Of a DNA stretch of 64,000 nt, positions 1 through 11,559 are shown piece by piece. How positions within the stretch are numbered: position 1 is the stretch's first letter; each line of letters starts with the position of its first letter. The position numbers and the translations under genes were made by a program. Source of the DNA: Alphaproteobacteria bacterium (lineage in GTDB: Bacteria > Pseudomonadota > Alphaproteobacteria > UBA2966). The notes below the pieces were generated by a model, which was not told the origin of the DNA, did not search any database, and worked only from the letters and a program-made list of their open reading frames with translations. The stretch lies in the NCBI GenBank assembly GCA_018654745.1, contig JABILA010000129.1, forward strand, positions 1 to 64,000, given 5' to 3'.

Positions 1-106
1 AACGCTTCCCAAAAATGGACGATGCCACTGCAAAACTGGAATTTGACATTGTCCCAACTCTCAATCTATTTTGAAGGCAGATTAGACGACGTGTTGGATA
101 TTTAAA

Positions 107-619
107 CTATGCCAGTGACACGGAATTCTGAACACCCTCAGATAGAGGGAGTCGACGTTCCGGCGACGCGGTCTCCAGGCCTTTCAATCTTGTTTCATAT
201 TGGTTGACGTCACGATCACCCATTTGCCTGGCAACACTGTTTTTCAAATGATCAAATGGTCCATTTTGGGGGAGTCGCTGGGGATCAAATTCAGTGTCCA
301 ATGGTTCACCCCCCTTTTGCGCCTCAAGATCAGAAATTTCACCTTCCAATTTGGTAATCTTTGATCTGTTTTCTCCCTGCTGTTTTTCTTTGGTATTCAT
401 TTCGGTGAGCTTCGCGTCAATCTGCGTTTGAAGACCAGGCTTCTCGGTCAGGTTCTTGGTTGTATCTCTTCGAACCTTTAGCGCTTCTCTTTCATCAAAA
501 AGTATTCCAATTTCGTTGCCAAGACGTCGGTTTTCATCCTTCAAGTAATTAATACTATCTTGCTTGTTTTGAATTTTTTCGTCGATTGTTTTGGGTGGAG
601 GGTTCGTTTTACCAGTCAT
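107..619 (-). CDS. Coiled-coil hypothetical protein
   Basis: I do not recognise a family. The 170-residue product is highly charged. Residues about 11-102 are rich in E, K, Q, R and L with heptad-like spacing, so a long coiled coil is likely; a short polar tail follows. There is no signal peptide or membrane segment. The ATG is preceded by AGGAC at good spacing, which supports the start. It lies 134 bp downstream of the membrane protein at 754-1638 on the same strand and is probably co-transcribed with it. The same arrangement recurs at 35078-37441 with an unrelated partner, so this may be the variable partner of that membrane protein (inference). Confidence 0.7.
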   Translation of the reverse strand: MTGKTNPPPKTIDEKIQNKQDSINYLKDENRRLGNEIGILFDEREALKVRRDTTKNLTEKPGLQTQIDAKLTEMNTKEKQQGENRSKITKLEGEISDLEAQKGGEPLDTEFDPQRLPQNGPFDHLKNSVARQMGDRDVNQYETRLKGLETASPERRLPLSEGVQNSVSLA

Positions 620-753
620 AGTATTGTCCTGTTAGTTTGTGGGCTGTAAGCGCCCTGCTGAAAGTGCATAAGTGAAAATCGGATTCGGTTTGCCGCATAA
701 TCGGATTAAGGAAATAGAAAAATGGCGTGGAATTATTCAAGACCACATTCTGT

Positions 754-1638
754 TCACTTGAAATCATCTGACAAATCGAGCAGATCAAGCCCTGTCCACT
801 CATAAATTGTCAGCAAAGAATTACCAATCAAACCTGTAATCTCCTCAGACATCACAAAATATTTGTGCGTGTTTCCGACCCGTCTTGGGCTACCGCCAAA
901 ATAGTGGTTCCTGCCAACCATAGAATATTCTTCGCCTTCCTCGCTAACGACATCAGCCACAGGACCCTTTACCAGATGGCTCTGGGACAAAGGTAAATAA
1001 GCATCTTTGCAATAAGGATCAGACGATTTCAGATGCAAATTCTTGAGAATATCTCCAGCACAAGCCTCTTTTGTGGGTCCGGCGACAAAATGGGACACAT
1101 AAAACTCTTTATCACGATAATTGTATAAAACGACAGGTTGATTCAGAGGCAACATTCCGTCTTTGAAATCACGGTAGCCATACATAACGATGTCATTTTT
1201 GCAGAATTCAGGGCAGGTAAAGCCATAGGGCTCGATAAAATAGTCGGGCAGTTGCCTGTCATGGAAGGGCAGAAAATAGACGAGGATAGCTACCGGAACA
1301 GGGATGAAAAACCATCGGGAAAGCCCACGATTTTCAATATTCCGAAGGTCAAAAAGCAACAATATCCATGCATAAAGTTGCGCCGCATTCCAAATTTCCT
1401 GCTGATACCAAAACACAAACGGGATATACGACATCCCTGAAATGGGCGTACTTGTGCCCAAAAATTTTCCGACCAGGAAATAACCTAGTAGCAAAGCTCC
1501 TAAAACATACCGTTTGCAAGCGATCTGGTGCAGGCCGGGGACGAGGACGAAAATGCCGAGTTTTGCCAACCAGGCTATAGCCCGCCCGATGCTCCAGTCC
1601 TGGAGCACAAGCTGAGTTTTTTGAGACAGAGTTTCCAT
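754..1638 (-). CDS. Polytopic membrane protein with degenerate S26-like domain and CPxFC motif
   Basis: 294 residues. Hydrophobic segments near residues 22-38, 44-62, 84-97 and 108-124 suggest about four membrane spans; the segment starting VPGLHQIA resembles the small-loop N-terminal part of some signal peptidase fusions. Residues 130-294 form a soluble domain, probably extracytoplasmic. The order CPEFCKNDIV (C142, P143, C146, D149), YVSHFVAGP, AGDIL and YFVM matches the box order of S26 signal peptidases. The positions of the catalytic Ser and Lys hold Phe and Ser instead. A paralogue at 35078-35827 shares the CPxFC..D motif. No clear Shine-Dalgarno precedes the ATG. Function unknown; catalytic inactivity is inferred by eye. 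Confidence 0.75.
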   Translation of the reverse strand: METLSQKTQLVLQDWSIGRAIAWLAKLGIFVLVPGLHQIACKRYVLGALLLGYFLVGKFLGTSTPISGMSYIPFVFWYQQEIWNAAQLYAWILLLFDLRNIENRGLSRWFFIPVPVAILVYFLPFHDRQLPDYFIEPYGFTCPEFCKNDIVMYGYRDFKDGMLPLNQPVVLYNYRDKEFYVSHFVAGPTKEACAGDILKNLHLKSSDPYCKDAYLPLSQSHLVKGPVADVVSEEGEEYSMVGRNHYFGGSPRRVGNTHKYFVMSEEITGLIGNSLLTIYEWTGLDLLDLSDDFK

Positions 1639-1818
1639 GTGTTTTCTATGCAGGGACCAGAGGTGTTTTTACGGGATGAATAATATTGGTACCTTTCCAC
1701 TCAGGATGTATATGTTTTTTACATAATTATCAAGCTTTAATTCGTTTTTCACGTACATTTCCATTGCGCATACCGATCCTGCGCCCGCGAAGACATTGTC
1801 TTCACGAACTGCGGACAC

Positions 1819-1845
1819 AAAAAACCCGGCACAAAGGCCGGGTTT
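1819..1845 (-). terminator. Intrinsic terminator of the atp operon
   Basis: On the minus strand a 9-bp stem AAACCCGGC/GCCGGGTTT with a 6-nt loop runs into a T tract. It lies about 40 bp after the atpC stop codon, as expected for the end of the ATP synthase operon. Confidence 0.85.
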
Positions 1846-1883
1846 AAGGTGCTGATATTACTCAGCAAATATTACATATAAAC

Positions 1884-2285
1884 CTAGATCGCAGCGCGCA
1901 TTTCGGTAAGCAGAGCGATTGTGCCTTCGGCTTTATGGCGGGCTTCGTCTGTTTTGGCATCTTCCAGATCTTCACCGGCATCCTTGATACGTTGATCAAG
2001 ATCAGCGGCATCAAAATCATCTACCGACAAGGCTTCTTCGGCCAGCACTGTCAGGCGTTCGTTGGTCACTTCGGCGAGGCCGCCGGAGACGAACAAACGA
2101 TGCGTTACGTTGGTGCCTTCATGTACTTCGATCACACCGGGGCGGATCGATGAAATCATCGGCGCATGTCCGGCGAGCACACCAAAATCACCTTCCGTGC
2201 CGGGGACCACGACCATTTCGCAGTCCTCGGACAACAGAAGTTTTTCCGGCGAGACAAGCTCGAATGAGACTTTGTCAGACATCAC
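1884..2285 (-). CDS. atpC: F1 ATP synthase epsilon subunit
   Basis: 133 residues, the usual length for bacterial epsilon. The N-terminal beta-sandwich (starting VSFELVSPEKLL, with VVPGTEGDFGVLAGHAPM) is typical, followed by a C-terminal helical hairpin (residues about 90-133). Epsilon sits in the central stalk with gamma, couples F1 to F0 and can inhibit ATP hydrolysis. It is the last gene of atpHAGDC, 24 bp after atpD and before the terminator at 1819-1845. F0 genes are absent from the window, as is usual in alphaproteobacteria, where they form a separate operon. Confidence 0.97.
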   Translation of the reverse strand: MMSDKVSFELVSPEKLLLSEDCEMVVVPGTEGDFGVLAGHAPMISSIRPGVIEVHEGTNVTHRLFVSGGLAEVTNERLTVLAEEALSVDDFDAADLDQRIKDAGEDLEDAKTDEARHKAEGTIALLTEMRAAI

Positions 2286-2309
2286 TTTATCCCTTGTCCA
2301 GAAACTGCT

Positions 2310-4675
<2,366 letters not shown>

Positions 4676-4700
4676 TGGCCAACCTTACCTTTGTCCGTTG

Positions 4701-6233
4701 TTACGCAAACTTCTTGACGAAGTCATCGAGGATCGATTTGAGCTTTGCCGTTGTGTCATCGGAAAGCGCTTTTTCCTCACGAATAGTGGCCAGCACATCA
4801 GCATTGTTGGCGGTCATTTCACTGAGGAATGCTTTCTCGAAGCGAACAACGTCTCTGGCGGCAATGCCATCCAGATAACCGTTCACACCGGAAAAGATGG
4901 AAACAACCTGCTCTTCAACAGCCATGGGTGAGTTCACACCCTGCTTGAGAAGTTCGGTCAGACGCTCACCACGAGCCAGAAGGCGCTGGGTGCTTTCGTC
5001 CAGGTCCGATCCAAACTGCGCAAAGGCAGCCATTTCACGATACTGAGCCAGTTCCAGTTTAATGGAGCCGGAGACCTGCTTCATGGCCTTGATCTGCGCG
5101 GCCGAACCCACACGAGACACCGACAGACCAACGTTAATGGCCGGACGAATGCCCTGATAGAACAGTTCGGTTTCGAGGAATATCTGACCGTCTGTGATCG
5201 AAATCACGTTGGTCGGAATATAAGCAGACACGTCAGAAGCCTGGGTTTCAATAACCGGCAACGCGGTCATGGAACCACCACCAAGGCTGTCGTTAACCTT
5301 GGCAGCACGCTCAAGCAAACGTGAGTGAATGTAGAAAACGTCACCAGGGAAAGCTTCACGTCCAGGTGGGCGACGAAGCAACAGTGACATTTGACGATAA
5401 GCCACAGCCTGTTTGGTCAAATCATCATAAATGATCAGGGCGTGCATGCCGTTATCGCGGAAAAATTCAGCCATGGCGGCACCGGTATAAGGTGCCATGT
5501 ACTGCAGCGGGGCTGGCTCGGAAGCAGTGGAAGCCACAACGATGGTGTATTCCATGGCACCGGCGTCTTCCAGGGTTTTAACAACCTGGGCAACCGTCGA
5601 GCGCTTCTGGCCAACAGCGACATAGACACAGAACAGTTTCTTGCTGTCGTCGTCGCCGTCGTTGATTGTTTTCTGGTTGATGATGGCGTCGATGGCGACA
5701 GACGTTTTACCGGTCTGACGATCACCAATGATCAATTCACGCTGGCCACGTCCAATCGGCACCAGGCTATCCAGCGCCTTGAGGCCGGTCTGCATGGGCT
5801 CATCAACCGATTTACGGGCGATAATGCCAGGGGCTTTGACTTCCATACGGGAGCGTTCAGCACCTTCAATCGGGCCCTTGCCGTCGATGGGGTTACCCAG
5901 AGCGTCAACAACACGACCGAGCAGGCCCTTGCCAACGTTGGTGTCCACGATGGAGCCGGTACGTTTAACGGTATCGCCTTCCTTAATGGTCCGGTCATCA
6001 CCAAAAATCACGATACCGACGTTGTCGGTTTCGAGGTTCAGGGCCATGCCACGGATACCACCGGGGAATTCAACCATTTCACCAGCCTGGACCTGGTCCA
6101 GACCGTAAACGCGGGCAATACCGTCACCAACTGACAGTACCTGACCGACTTCTGATACTTCGGCTTCTGTACCGAAGTTAGCAATCTGATCCTTGAGAAT
6201 CGAAGATATCTCAGCGGCGCGGATGTCCATCAT
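4701..6233 (-). CDS. atpA: F1 ATP synthase alpha subunit
   Basis: 510 residues, full length. It forms the non-catalytic nucleotide-binding sites of the F1 hexamer. The P-loop GDRQTGKT lies near residue 170, and the conserved segment [20 protein letters not shown] is intact. The start ATG overlaps the atpH stop (ATGA), indicating translational coupling; a second ATG follows immediately, so the exact start may be one codon later. Confidence 0.98.
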   Translation of the reverse strand: MMDIRAAEISSILKDQIANFGTEAEVSEVGQVLSVGDGIARVYGLDQVQAGEMVEFPGGIRGMALNLETDNVGIVIFGDDRTIKEGDTVKRTGSIVDTNVGKGLLGRVVDALGNPIDGKGPIEGAERSRMEVKAPGIIARKSVDEPMQTGLKALDSLVPIGRGQRELIIGDRQTGKTSVAIDAIINQKTINDGDDDSKKLFCVYVAVGQKRSTVAQVVKTLEDAGAMEYTIVVASTASEPAPLQYMAPYTGAAMAEFFRDNGMHALIIYDDLTKQAVAYRQMSLLLRRPPGREAFPGDVFYIHSRLLERAAKVNDSLGGGSMTALPVIETQASDVSAYIPTNVISITDGQIFLETELFYQGIRPAINVGLSVSRVGSAAQIKAMKQVSGSIKLELAQYREMAAFAQFGSDLDESTQRLLARGERLTELLKQGVNSPMAVEEQVVSIFSGVNGYLDGIAARDVVRFEKAFLSEMTANNADVLATIREEKALSDDTTAKLKSILDDFVKKFA

Positions 6234-6790
6234 CCAACCCCTTTCATCGCGAGTTGTAAGTTCTGAAGTTTTGTACGAATAGAATTGTCGATCATGCGGG
6301 AACCAACCTTGACGACGAGACCGCCGATCAGGCTTTCATCCACGCTTGCACTGACATTGACATCCTGACCCATGGCCTTGGCCAATGACGCCTTGATTTC
6401 AGCCATCTGGCCATCATCAAGCGGTTGGGCCGATGTCACATCAGCAGAAATTTCACCTTTGTGCTGCGCCAACAGCGCGGCAAAGGCATCAATCATATCA
6501 CCAAGGGAGAAAAGCCTGCGGTTTGTCGATACCAGACCCACAAATTTGCGGGTGACATCACCGAAACCGGCTTTATCCATCACCGCATCCATAGCCCTGG
6601 CCTGATCTTCACGGGTCAGGACGGGCGAACGAATGAGGCGAACAAGGTCAGCGCTTTCAGCCATCAGGGACTTGAGATCCTGAAGGTCAGCAGCAACGGA
6701 ATCGAGGTTTCCCCCGTCCTTGGCGAGTTCGAAAAGGGCGACGGCGTAGCGGCCGGACAGCCCGGAAACGATCATTGTTTCAGCGACCAC
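6230..6790 (-). CDS. atpH: F1 ATP synthase delta subunit
   Basis: 186 residues, typical for delta/OSCP, which links F1 to the peripheral stalk. The N-terminal segment [13 protein letters not shown] and the C-terminal segment [20 protein letters not shown] are hallmarks. It begins with GTG, preceded by GGAG at about 10 nt; an internal ATG five codons later is an alternative start. It is the first gene of atpHAGDC, so the operon promoter should lie in 6791-7004. In many alphaproteobacteria priA lies just upstream of atpH; here about 9 kb of accessory genes intervene. Confidence 0.97.
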   Translation of the reverse strand: MVAETMIVSGLSGRYAVALFELAKDGGNLDSVAADLQDLKSLMAESADLVRLIRSPVLTREDQARAMDAVMDKAGFGDVTRKFVGLVSTNRRLFSLGDMIDAFAALLAQHKGEISADVTSAQPLDDGQMAEIKASLAKAMGQDVNVSASVDESLIGGLVVKVGSRMIDNSIRTKLQNLQLAMKGVG

Positions 6791-7004
6791 TTATGAGGTG
6801 CTCCGCAAGTTGGGAAATTCAGCGAGACGATTGTCAACGGAATCGTTAACTTGTTGAAAGTCCATAATAAATTTTGGGGCGAAATTGAAAAAAGACAACA
6901 TCGTCTCCAGCGCGGGGCTTAACTACCATACCCCTTGCTGCGTTGCAACCAGCATCCCTCCAAAAAACGTGGATTTATGCCGGTATCTGGCATCATTATC
7001 CGAT

Positions 7005-7820
7005 TCATTGTGGACTGGCGTCAAACAGTTCCCTTCGAATCAAGCCCTCCCCGATGGCCTCAACAAGACCAGCATTCTTGTTTTGCCGCCACTGCCAGAC
7101 TTCTTCACCCAGAAGTTTAATAAATTCATCCTTGTTTTCCTGATCATATTTCAGAAATCTGCGGGCGCTATCAGAAAATTGTTCGGTCAAATCAGTAACA
7201 TGGTTCAATTTCCAGTCCGTATCCCGCAACATTTGCGGATAGCTTGCTTCGGAAGCAATAAAAAGTGGTCCGATTTCCCTGGCCCGTGCCTCTTCAAGCT
7301 CATTCAGGCCGGCAGAAACCGAGATGACAGAAAAAATCATGCGCCCCCCGTTCCTTAAAAGCCGCCGACATTCGGCCAGAACAGCAGCCTCGCCGGGTAA
7401 ACAGCACAGCAAATCAGAATGCGTAATGGCATCAAAAGCACTGTTGCCAAAGGGCAAAACCCTGGCATCGGCAACCAGAACCCCGACCGCACCCGTCAGT
7501 TTTTCCTGTGCGGCTCGTTGCGCAGCGATGGCGAGACCTTGTGGCGGCAAATCAACCAGGGTCAGATCGCAACCTGACTGAGCTGCCAGGTACAACCCGG
7601 GCCAGCCTGATCCAGCACCAAGGTCCAACAATTTTTGATGCGGTTTCAGTTCAAGTGCGCCAAGAACAGCATCGGCTTCCTCTTGGGTTGTCCAGCTCGT
7701 GCCACCGAAATCACAGCCACAAACGGATCGTTCGATCCGCTGCATGACAGGCAACTGGTTTCGCTGGTAAAAACCGGCAAAACGCTCACGTTGCTCTTTT
7801 TCGGCATTGCTCAGCTGCAT
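7005..7820 (-). CDS. Class I SAM-dependent methyltransferase
   Basis: 271 residues. The SAM-binding motif LLDLGAGSGWPG lies near residues 64-75, followed by LTLVDLPPQG (acidic residue of motif II) and SDLLCCLPG (motif IV region), then LRNGGRMIFSVIS. This is a Rossmann-type methyltransferase; the substrate cannot be told. It follows the VOC gene by only 7 bp and is probably the third gene of an operon with the acyl-CoA synthetase (8220-10121) and VOC protein (7828-8223), which suggests a small-molecule substrate. Confidence 0.85.
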   Translation of the reverse strand: MQLSNAEKEQRERFAGFYQRNQLPVMQRIERSVCGCDFGGTSWTTQEEADAVLGALELKPHQKLLDLGAGSGWPGLYLAAQSGCDLTLVDLPPQGLAIAAQRAAQEKLTGAVGVLVADARVLPFGNSAFDAITHSDLLCCLPGEAAVLAECRRLLRNGGRMIFSVISVSAGLNELEEARAREIGPLFIASEASYPQMLRDTDWKLNHVTDLTEQFSDSARRFLKYDQENKDEFIKLLGEEVWQWRQNKNAGLVEAIGEGLIRRELFDASPQ

Positions 7821-7827
7821 TACTGGA

Positions 7828-8223
7828 TCAGGCTCCGGAAGTTTCTACATACTCACTTATCTCAAGCAGGTTTCTGTCCGGATCGCGAACATAGACGGAG
7901 CGGATCAATCCGGTCGCGCCGGTGCGTTCAACCGGTCCCTCTTCGATTCCGATTTTATGCCCCGCAAAATGGTCGACCACGTCGTCCAGAGAAACGCCCG
8001 CAATCAGGCAGATATCTGCACTGCCAGTCGTTGGTTTTTCCGCGTGTGGCTGAAATTCTGCGCCTGCCTGATGCAGATTAATTTTCTGACTGCCAAAAGT
8101 CAGTGCCTTGCGGCCTTGCTTGAAAGTGACGACTTCCATGCCCAATATGCGGCTATAAAAATCACAGGTTGCCTCAATGGACGCGACGGTCAAGACAAGA
8201 TGATCCAGTCGCGCAATCTTCAT
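7828..8223 (-). CDS. VOC (glyoxalase/dioxygenase fold) protein
   Basis: 131 residues, a single VOC domain with two beta-alpha-beta-beta-beta modules. Likely metal ligands are H8 (LDHLVL), H51 (INLHQ) and E121 (RNLLEISEY); DPDRNLLEI is the usual C-terminal signature. The family covers glyoxalases, extradiol dioxygenases and resistance proteins, so the reaction is unknown. Its ATG overlaps the stop of the upstream acyl-CoA synthetase, so the two are translationally coupled. Confidence 0.85.
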   Translation of the reverse strand: MKIARLDHLVLTVASIEATCDFYSRILGMEVVTFKQGRKALTFGSQKINLHQAGAEFQPHAEKPTTGSADICLIAGVSLDDVVDHFAGHKIGIEEGPVERTGATGLIRSVYVRDPDRNLLEISEYVETSGA

Positions 8224-10121
8224 GCGAATTCAACCTTGATTGTCAGGGAAAAATTGCCAAGACACGCCTGAATACGTTGCGCCAGATCAGCCTGATTTTC
8301 CGGCGGAACTTCTGCGACGTTGACGGTAACCACCATCCCCGAAGCCTTCGTCGCCTCGGCTGAAATATCCATCTGAAGTCCGTCTGCCACCATCCCGGCA
8401 AGGGCTTCAGTGCAGGCAATTTCAGAAGCCCGGGCTCTGAGTTCAGGCTTATAAATCTTGCCCACGCCGGTTACGGGCAGCGCCGGTACGATCCTGACCC
8501 AACGAGGCCGGGCCGGGGGTTCATCGATGTTGGCCCTGACAAAGTCAGCCAGTTCATCTTCGTTCGCCGAGGCCCCCTCTTTCAGGACGACAAACAGAAC
8601 CGGAACCTCGCCCGCATAAGCATCCGGCTGGCCAACGGCAACGCTGCTGCGAACTGCCGGATGTTTCTCGACAACAACTTCGATAATGCCCGGATCAATA
8701 TTGTGCCCACCCCGAATTATGACATCCTTGGCCCGTCCTGTAAGCCGGAGGATGCCGTTGGCATTGATGTTGCCGAGATCCCCGGTTGCCAGCCAGCCAT
8801 CATCAAACAAAACGCCTTCATTGCGTGCCGGGTCGGTGTAACCGGGAAACACGTTTGGACCGCGGTACATGACCATGCCATTTTCACCGACGGCGCATTC
8901 CTCTCCCAGAGGATCGTCCTCACCATGGAATTCGCGGATCATGGTTCGGGCATAGGGTAAGGTAAACCCCGCCGTCCCCGGAACGCGCTCGGCAAACCGT
9001 GGGCTCATGGATATCAGGCCACAAGTTTCCGTCATGCCAAGGCTTTCGTGAATTTTCAAACCTGTCAGGGCCTCGAACGCTTTTGCTGTCTCCGCCGCCA
9101 TCGGGGCAGCACCTGTGCGCGCATAGGTGAGCGAAGAGATATCCGCGTCTACGGGTCGTCCGGTCAAGGCTGTCAGGATCGTTGGCACCCCGGAAAAACT
9201 TGTCATTTTGAAGCGTTCAACCATCTTCCAGAAACCTGGAATAAAGTCCGGATTACGAGCACCTGTCGCCGTCGGAATGATAATGTGAGCCCCGCCACAC
9301 AAGACGGCCAGCCCGTTTACCAAAGCGCCTGCCACATGAAACAACGGAAAGACGCCCGGCATGATGTTTTCAGAACTGACAGCGTTCATCTGTACGGCAC
9401 CCCAGGCCGAGAACAACTGCCCCTGATGGTCATGTTGGGCAAGTTTGGGAACGCCAGTAGTACCGCCCGTATGAAACAGGGCTGCGATATCCGATTTATC
9501 AAAATGCCGGTTTGCCAACAAACGATCCGTGGGCTGTGAGGCAATTTCTGCCATAAAGTCTGGTCGACCATCGGCTGGTTCAAGTCCGTCCGCACACACC
9601 TGATAAAGTTGTTGGACCGCAGGGGCCAGGGCCATCGCTTCTTGCGCCCGGTCCCAGATATCAAAATCCGGGTGTGGGCCGAGGGCGATCAGGATTTTGG
9701 CTTTCGACGCAATCAATAAGTCGGCGATTGTATCCGCCGTCAGCAGATAATTAATCGGCGCCGCGACAGCTGCAGTTTCCGCCCCCCACAAGACAACATG
9801 GGTTTCACAAAGTGTCGGGAGTAAAAAGGCGACGACGTCGGTCGACGCCAGTCCCAGATCATGAAACAGATTTGCAGCCTGGGTGACCCTGTTCATAAAA
9901 TCCCGGCGGCTCCAGGTGACAGGTGTGGTGGCCGGGTCCATATCAGAAATATAAGTCAGCGCCGGAAAGTCAGGTTCCGCGTCTGCCGCCGCCGCCAGGG
10001 CCTCATAGATATTCTGGTAGGGCATACGATCTTCCAGAGGTTCTGCCTCTATTGCACGAACATCTTCTAGCGTCGAAACCTTGTGAACGGGTACAAACAT
10101 ATTGTTGCTTTTATCCATCAT
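8220..10121 (-). CDS. Acyl-CoA synthetase (AMP-forming)
   Basis: 633 residues, ANL superfamily. It activates a carboxylic acid to an acyl-adenylate and then to the CoA thioester. Motifs in order: P-loop [12 protein letters not shown] (near 215), GMTETCGL (near 365), [23 protein letters not shown] and the C-terminal catalytic lysine region [13 protein letters not shown]. About 60 residues after the catalytic lysine form a tail longer than in short acyl-CoA synthetases. Substrate unknown. It leads the operon with the VOC protein and methyltransferase and is divergent from another VOC gene at 10240. Confidence 0.9.
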   Translation of the reverse strand: MMDKSNNMFVPVHKVSTLEDVRAIEAEPLEDRMPYQNIYEALAAAADAEPDFPALTYISDMDPATTPVTWSRRDFMNRVTQAANLFHDLGLASTDVVAFLLPTLCETHVVLWGAETAAVAAPINYLLTADTIADLLIASKAKILIALGPHPDFDIWDRAQEAMALAPAVQQLYQVCADGLEPADGRPDFMAEIASQPTDRLLANRHFDKSDIAALFHTGGTTGVPKLAQHDHQGQLFSAWGAVQMNAVSSENIMPGVFPLFHVAGALVNGLAVLCGGAHIIIPTATGARNPDFIPGFWKMVERFKMTSFSGVPTILTALTGRPVDADISSLTYARTGAAPMAAETAKAFEALTGLKIHESLGMTETCGLISMSPRFAERVPGTAGFTLPYARTMIREFHGEDDPLGEECAVGENGMVMYRGPNVFPGYTDPARNEGVLFDDGWLATGDLGNINANGILRLTGRAKDVIIRGGHNIDPGIIEVVVEKHPAVRSSVAVGQPDAYAGEVPVLFVVLKEGASANEDELADFVRANIDEPPARPRWVRIVPALPVTGVGKIYKPELRARASEIACTEALAGMVADGLQMDISAEATKASGMVVTVNVAEVPPENQADLAQRIQACLGNFSLTIKVEFA

Positions 10122-10194
10122 TTGTCGGGAACTGAAAATTAGCTGTCAGCGATCATAGGCCTTGCATTAGAATTGGTCTTATCTCGAAAGTCAC

Positions 10195-10209
10195 TTTCCC
10201 TCAGGGAAA
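10195..10209. promoter_or_regulatory. Palindromic operator candidate
   Basis: TTTCCCT-C-AGGGAAA is a perfect 7+1+7 palindrome in the 118-bp space between the divergent acyl-CoA synthetase and VOC genes. The odd-centred symmetry suits a dimeric repressor site. No regulator gene is adjacent, so the binding protein is unknown. Confidence 0.4.
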
Positions 10210-10239
10210 TATTTTATTGCGAACCAGGGAGTTGATTGA

Positions 10240-10620
10240 ATGCTGGACCATGTTTCAGTTCCGGTAGCCGACCTTGAGGTTAGCGCCGGTTTTTACGACA
10301 AGGTGTTTGAGCCTCTGGGTTTAACACGATTAGCGGAACGCGAGCGCACAATCGGTTTCGGGAAAAAATACCCGGAATTCTGGCTCAATCTGCGCCCAGG
10401 GATGTCTAGCGCTGCCGAAGATACCGGATTTCATTTTTGTCTACGTGCGCCCTCGAAACAGGCGGTTGAGGCGTTTCATGAACTAGCCCTGGCGAATGGC
10501 GGGCAAAGTGCTGGTGAACCGGGAGAACGCGAAGCTGCCATGACAACATATTTTGGTGCCTTTATCCGCGATCCCGATGGCAACAAGATCGAAGCTGTCA
10601 CCTTTCCGCCAAAGGGTTAA
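10240..10620 (+). CDS. VOC family protein
   Basis: 126 residues, single VOC domain starting MLDHVSVPVADLEVSAGFY and ending DPDGNKIEAV. Likely metal ligands are H4, a central His (FHFCLRA) and E119. This subtype is common in proteobacteria, often called glyoxalase/bleomycin resistance-like, with no firm reaction. The start has a good CAGGGAG Shine-Dalgarno. It ends 17 bp before the end of the convergent crotonase gene. Confidence 0.88.
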   Translation: MLDHVSVPVADLEVSAGFYDKVFEPLGLTRLAERERTIGFGKKYPEFWLNLRPGMSSAAEDTGFHFCLRAPSKQAVEAFHELALANGGQSAGEPGEREAAMTTYFGAFIRDPDGNKIEAVTFPPKG

Positions 10621-10637
10621 GCCCGACGTTCAATTAC

Positions 10638-11423
10638 CTAGCGCCCGGTCCAGACCGGTTTGCGCTTTTCATTGAAAGCACGTCTGGCTTCCTTGCTGTC
10701 TTCAGTATCGAAAGCCAAAGACACCACCTCCAGCGCCGCCTCCGGCACATCAGCAAAATCGGCATCTTCCATGCGATACATAAAATCCTTGGCATTCCTG
10801 AGTGCCAGCGGCGACATGGCGGCGATGTCTGCTGCCAGCGCCATTGTCTCGGCACGCAATTCCTCACGCGGGACCATGCGCGTGATCAAACCGGCATTGT
10901 CAGCCTCTGCTGCGCTGATGGCCTTGCCGGTGAATATAAGCTCAGCTGCCTTCATACGCCCGATCAGGCGCTGCAAAAACCACGTATGCATGCCAGGCGG
11001 AGCCGCAATATTAGGCACACCCGGATAGCCAAATGTCGCATCATCCGAGGCAATGACCATGTCACAGGCAAAGGCGAGCGTGCAGGCACCTTCCCTGGCA
11101 TAGCCATGCACCATGGCGATCATCGGTTTACCCACGGCGCGACACCGGGCAATTGTTTCGACATAAAACAGACGCAAGAAAGCTTCCATTTCAGCCGCAT
11201 CGAAATGTTCCGCATATTTGAGATCAAGTCCGGCAGACAAGCCCTTTCCGGCGCCAGTGACAACCACCACCCGAACATCCGGGTCATTTTCAGCAGCCTC
11301 GAGTGCCGTAAAATATTCAAGCACAAGATCTGTATGGATCAAGTTCAGGGGCGGTCGGTCGAATGTAATTTCGGCGATGTTATCGACGACATCATATCGG
11401 ATAAATTTTGCTGGATTTTCCAT
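10638..11423 (-). CDS. Enoyl-CoA hydratase/isomerase (crotonase) family, catalytic Glu residues absent
   Basis: 261 residues from the chosen ATG; an upstream TTG at 11459 would add 12 residues of poor family fit. The crotonase fold is clear: FDRPPLNLIHTDLV, the oxyanion segment GKGLSAGLDLKY and VHGYAREGACTLAFACD. The two glutamates used by hydratases are replaced: Thr115 where GGGCELA has Glu, and Gly135 where FGxPE has Glu. A different reaction on an acyl-CoA substrate is therefore likely (inference). Related crotonases include dienoyl-CoA hydratases of aromatic breakdown. It is divergent from the enolase-superfamily gene. Confidence 0.87.
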   Translation of the reverse strand: MENPAKFIRYDVVDNIAEITFDRPPLNLIHTDLVLEYFTALEAAENDPDVRVVVVTGAGKGLSAGLDLKYAEHFDAAEMEAFLRLFYVETIARCRAVGKPMIAMVHGYAREGACTLAFACDMVIASDDATFGYPGVPNIAAPPGMHTWFLQRLIGRMKAAELIFTGKAISAAEADNAGLITRMVPREELRAETMALAADIAAMSPLALRNAKDFMYRMEDADFADVPEAALEVVSLAFDTEDSKEARRAFNEKRKPVWTGR

Positions 11424-11559
11424 GCTGAAACTATAGGCGAGGCAAGCGAAGCCTCGCAATCACTGTTCCGGTCATTTCCACGGATGCGCTTTTTTCAGCA
11501 AGAAATCCGGGCTACGCTATCTCCTCCAGTTGTTGGGACAGGCACAAGGGGCGAAGATA

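Noticed and set aside
1-49. Possible partial minus-strand gene starting ATG at 49
   Set aside because: Only 16 codons are visible, the GGGA is too close to the ATG, and nothing can be recognised.
1639-1818. Sequence similarity between the spacers before the two pseudo-peptidase genes
   Set aside because: Both are AT-rich and about 180 bp long, but by eye no shared motif is longer than expected by chance.
5391-6134. Long open frame on the plus strand opposite atpA (247 codons)
   Set aside because: It lies wholly inside atpA on the other strand, shows no family similarity, and is a shadow of a conserved gene.
6885-7358. Plus-strand open frame starting in the atpH upstream region
   Set aside because: Most of it overlaps the methyltransferase antisense and it has no recognisable domain; the upstream 200 bp is better read as the atp promoter region.
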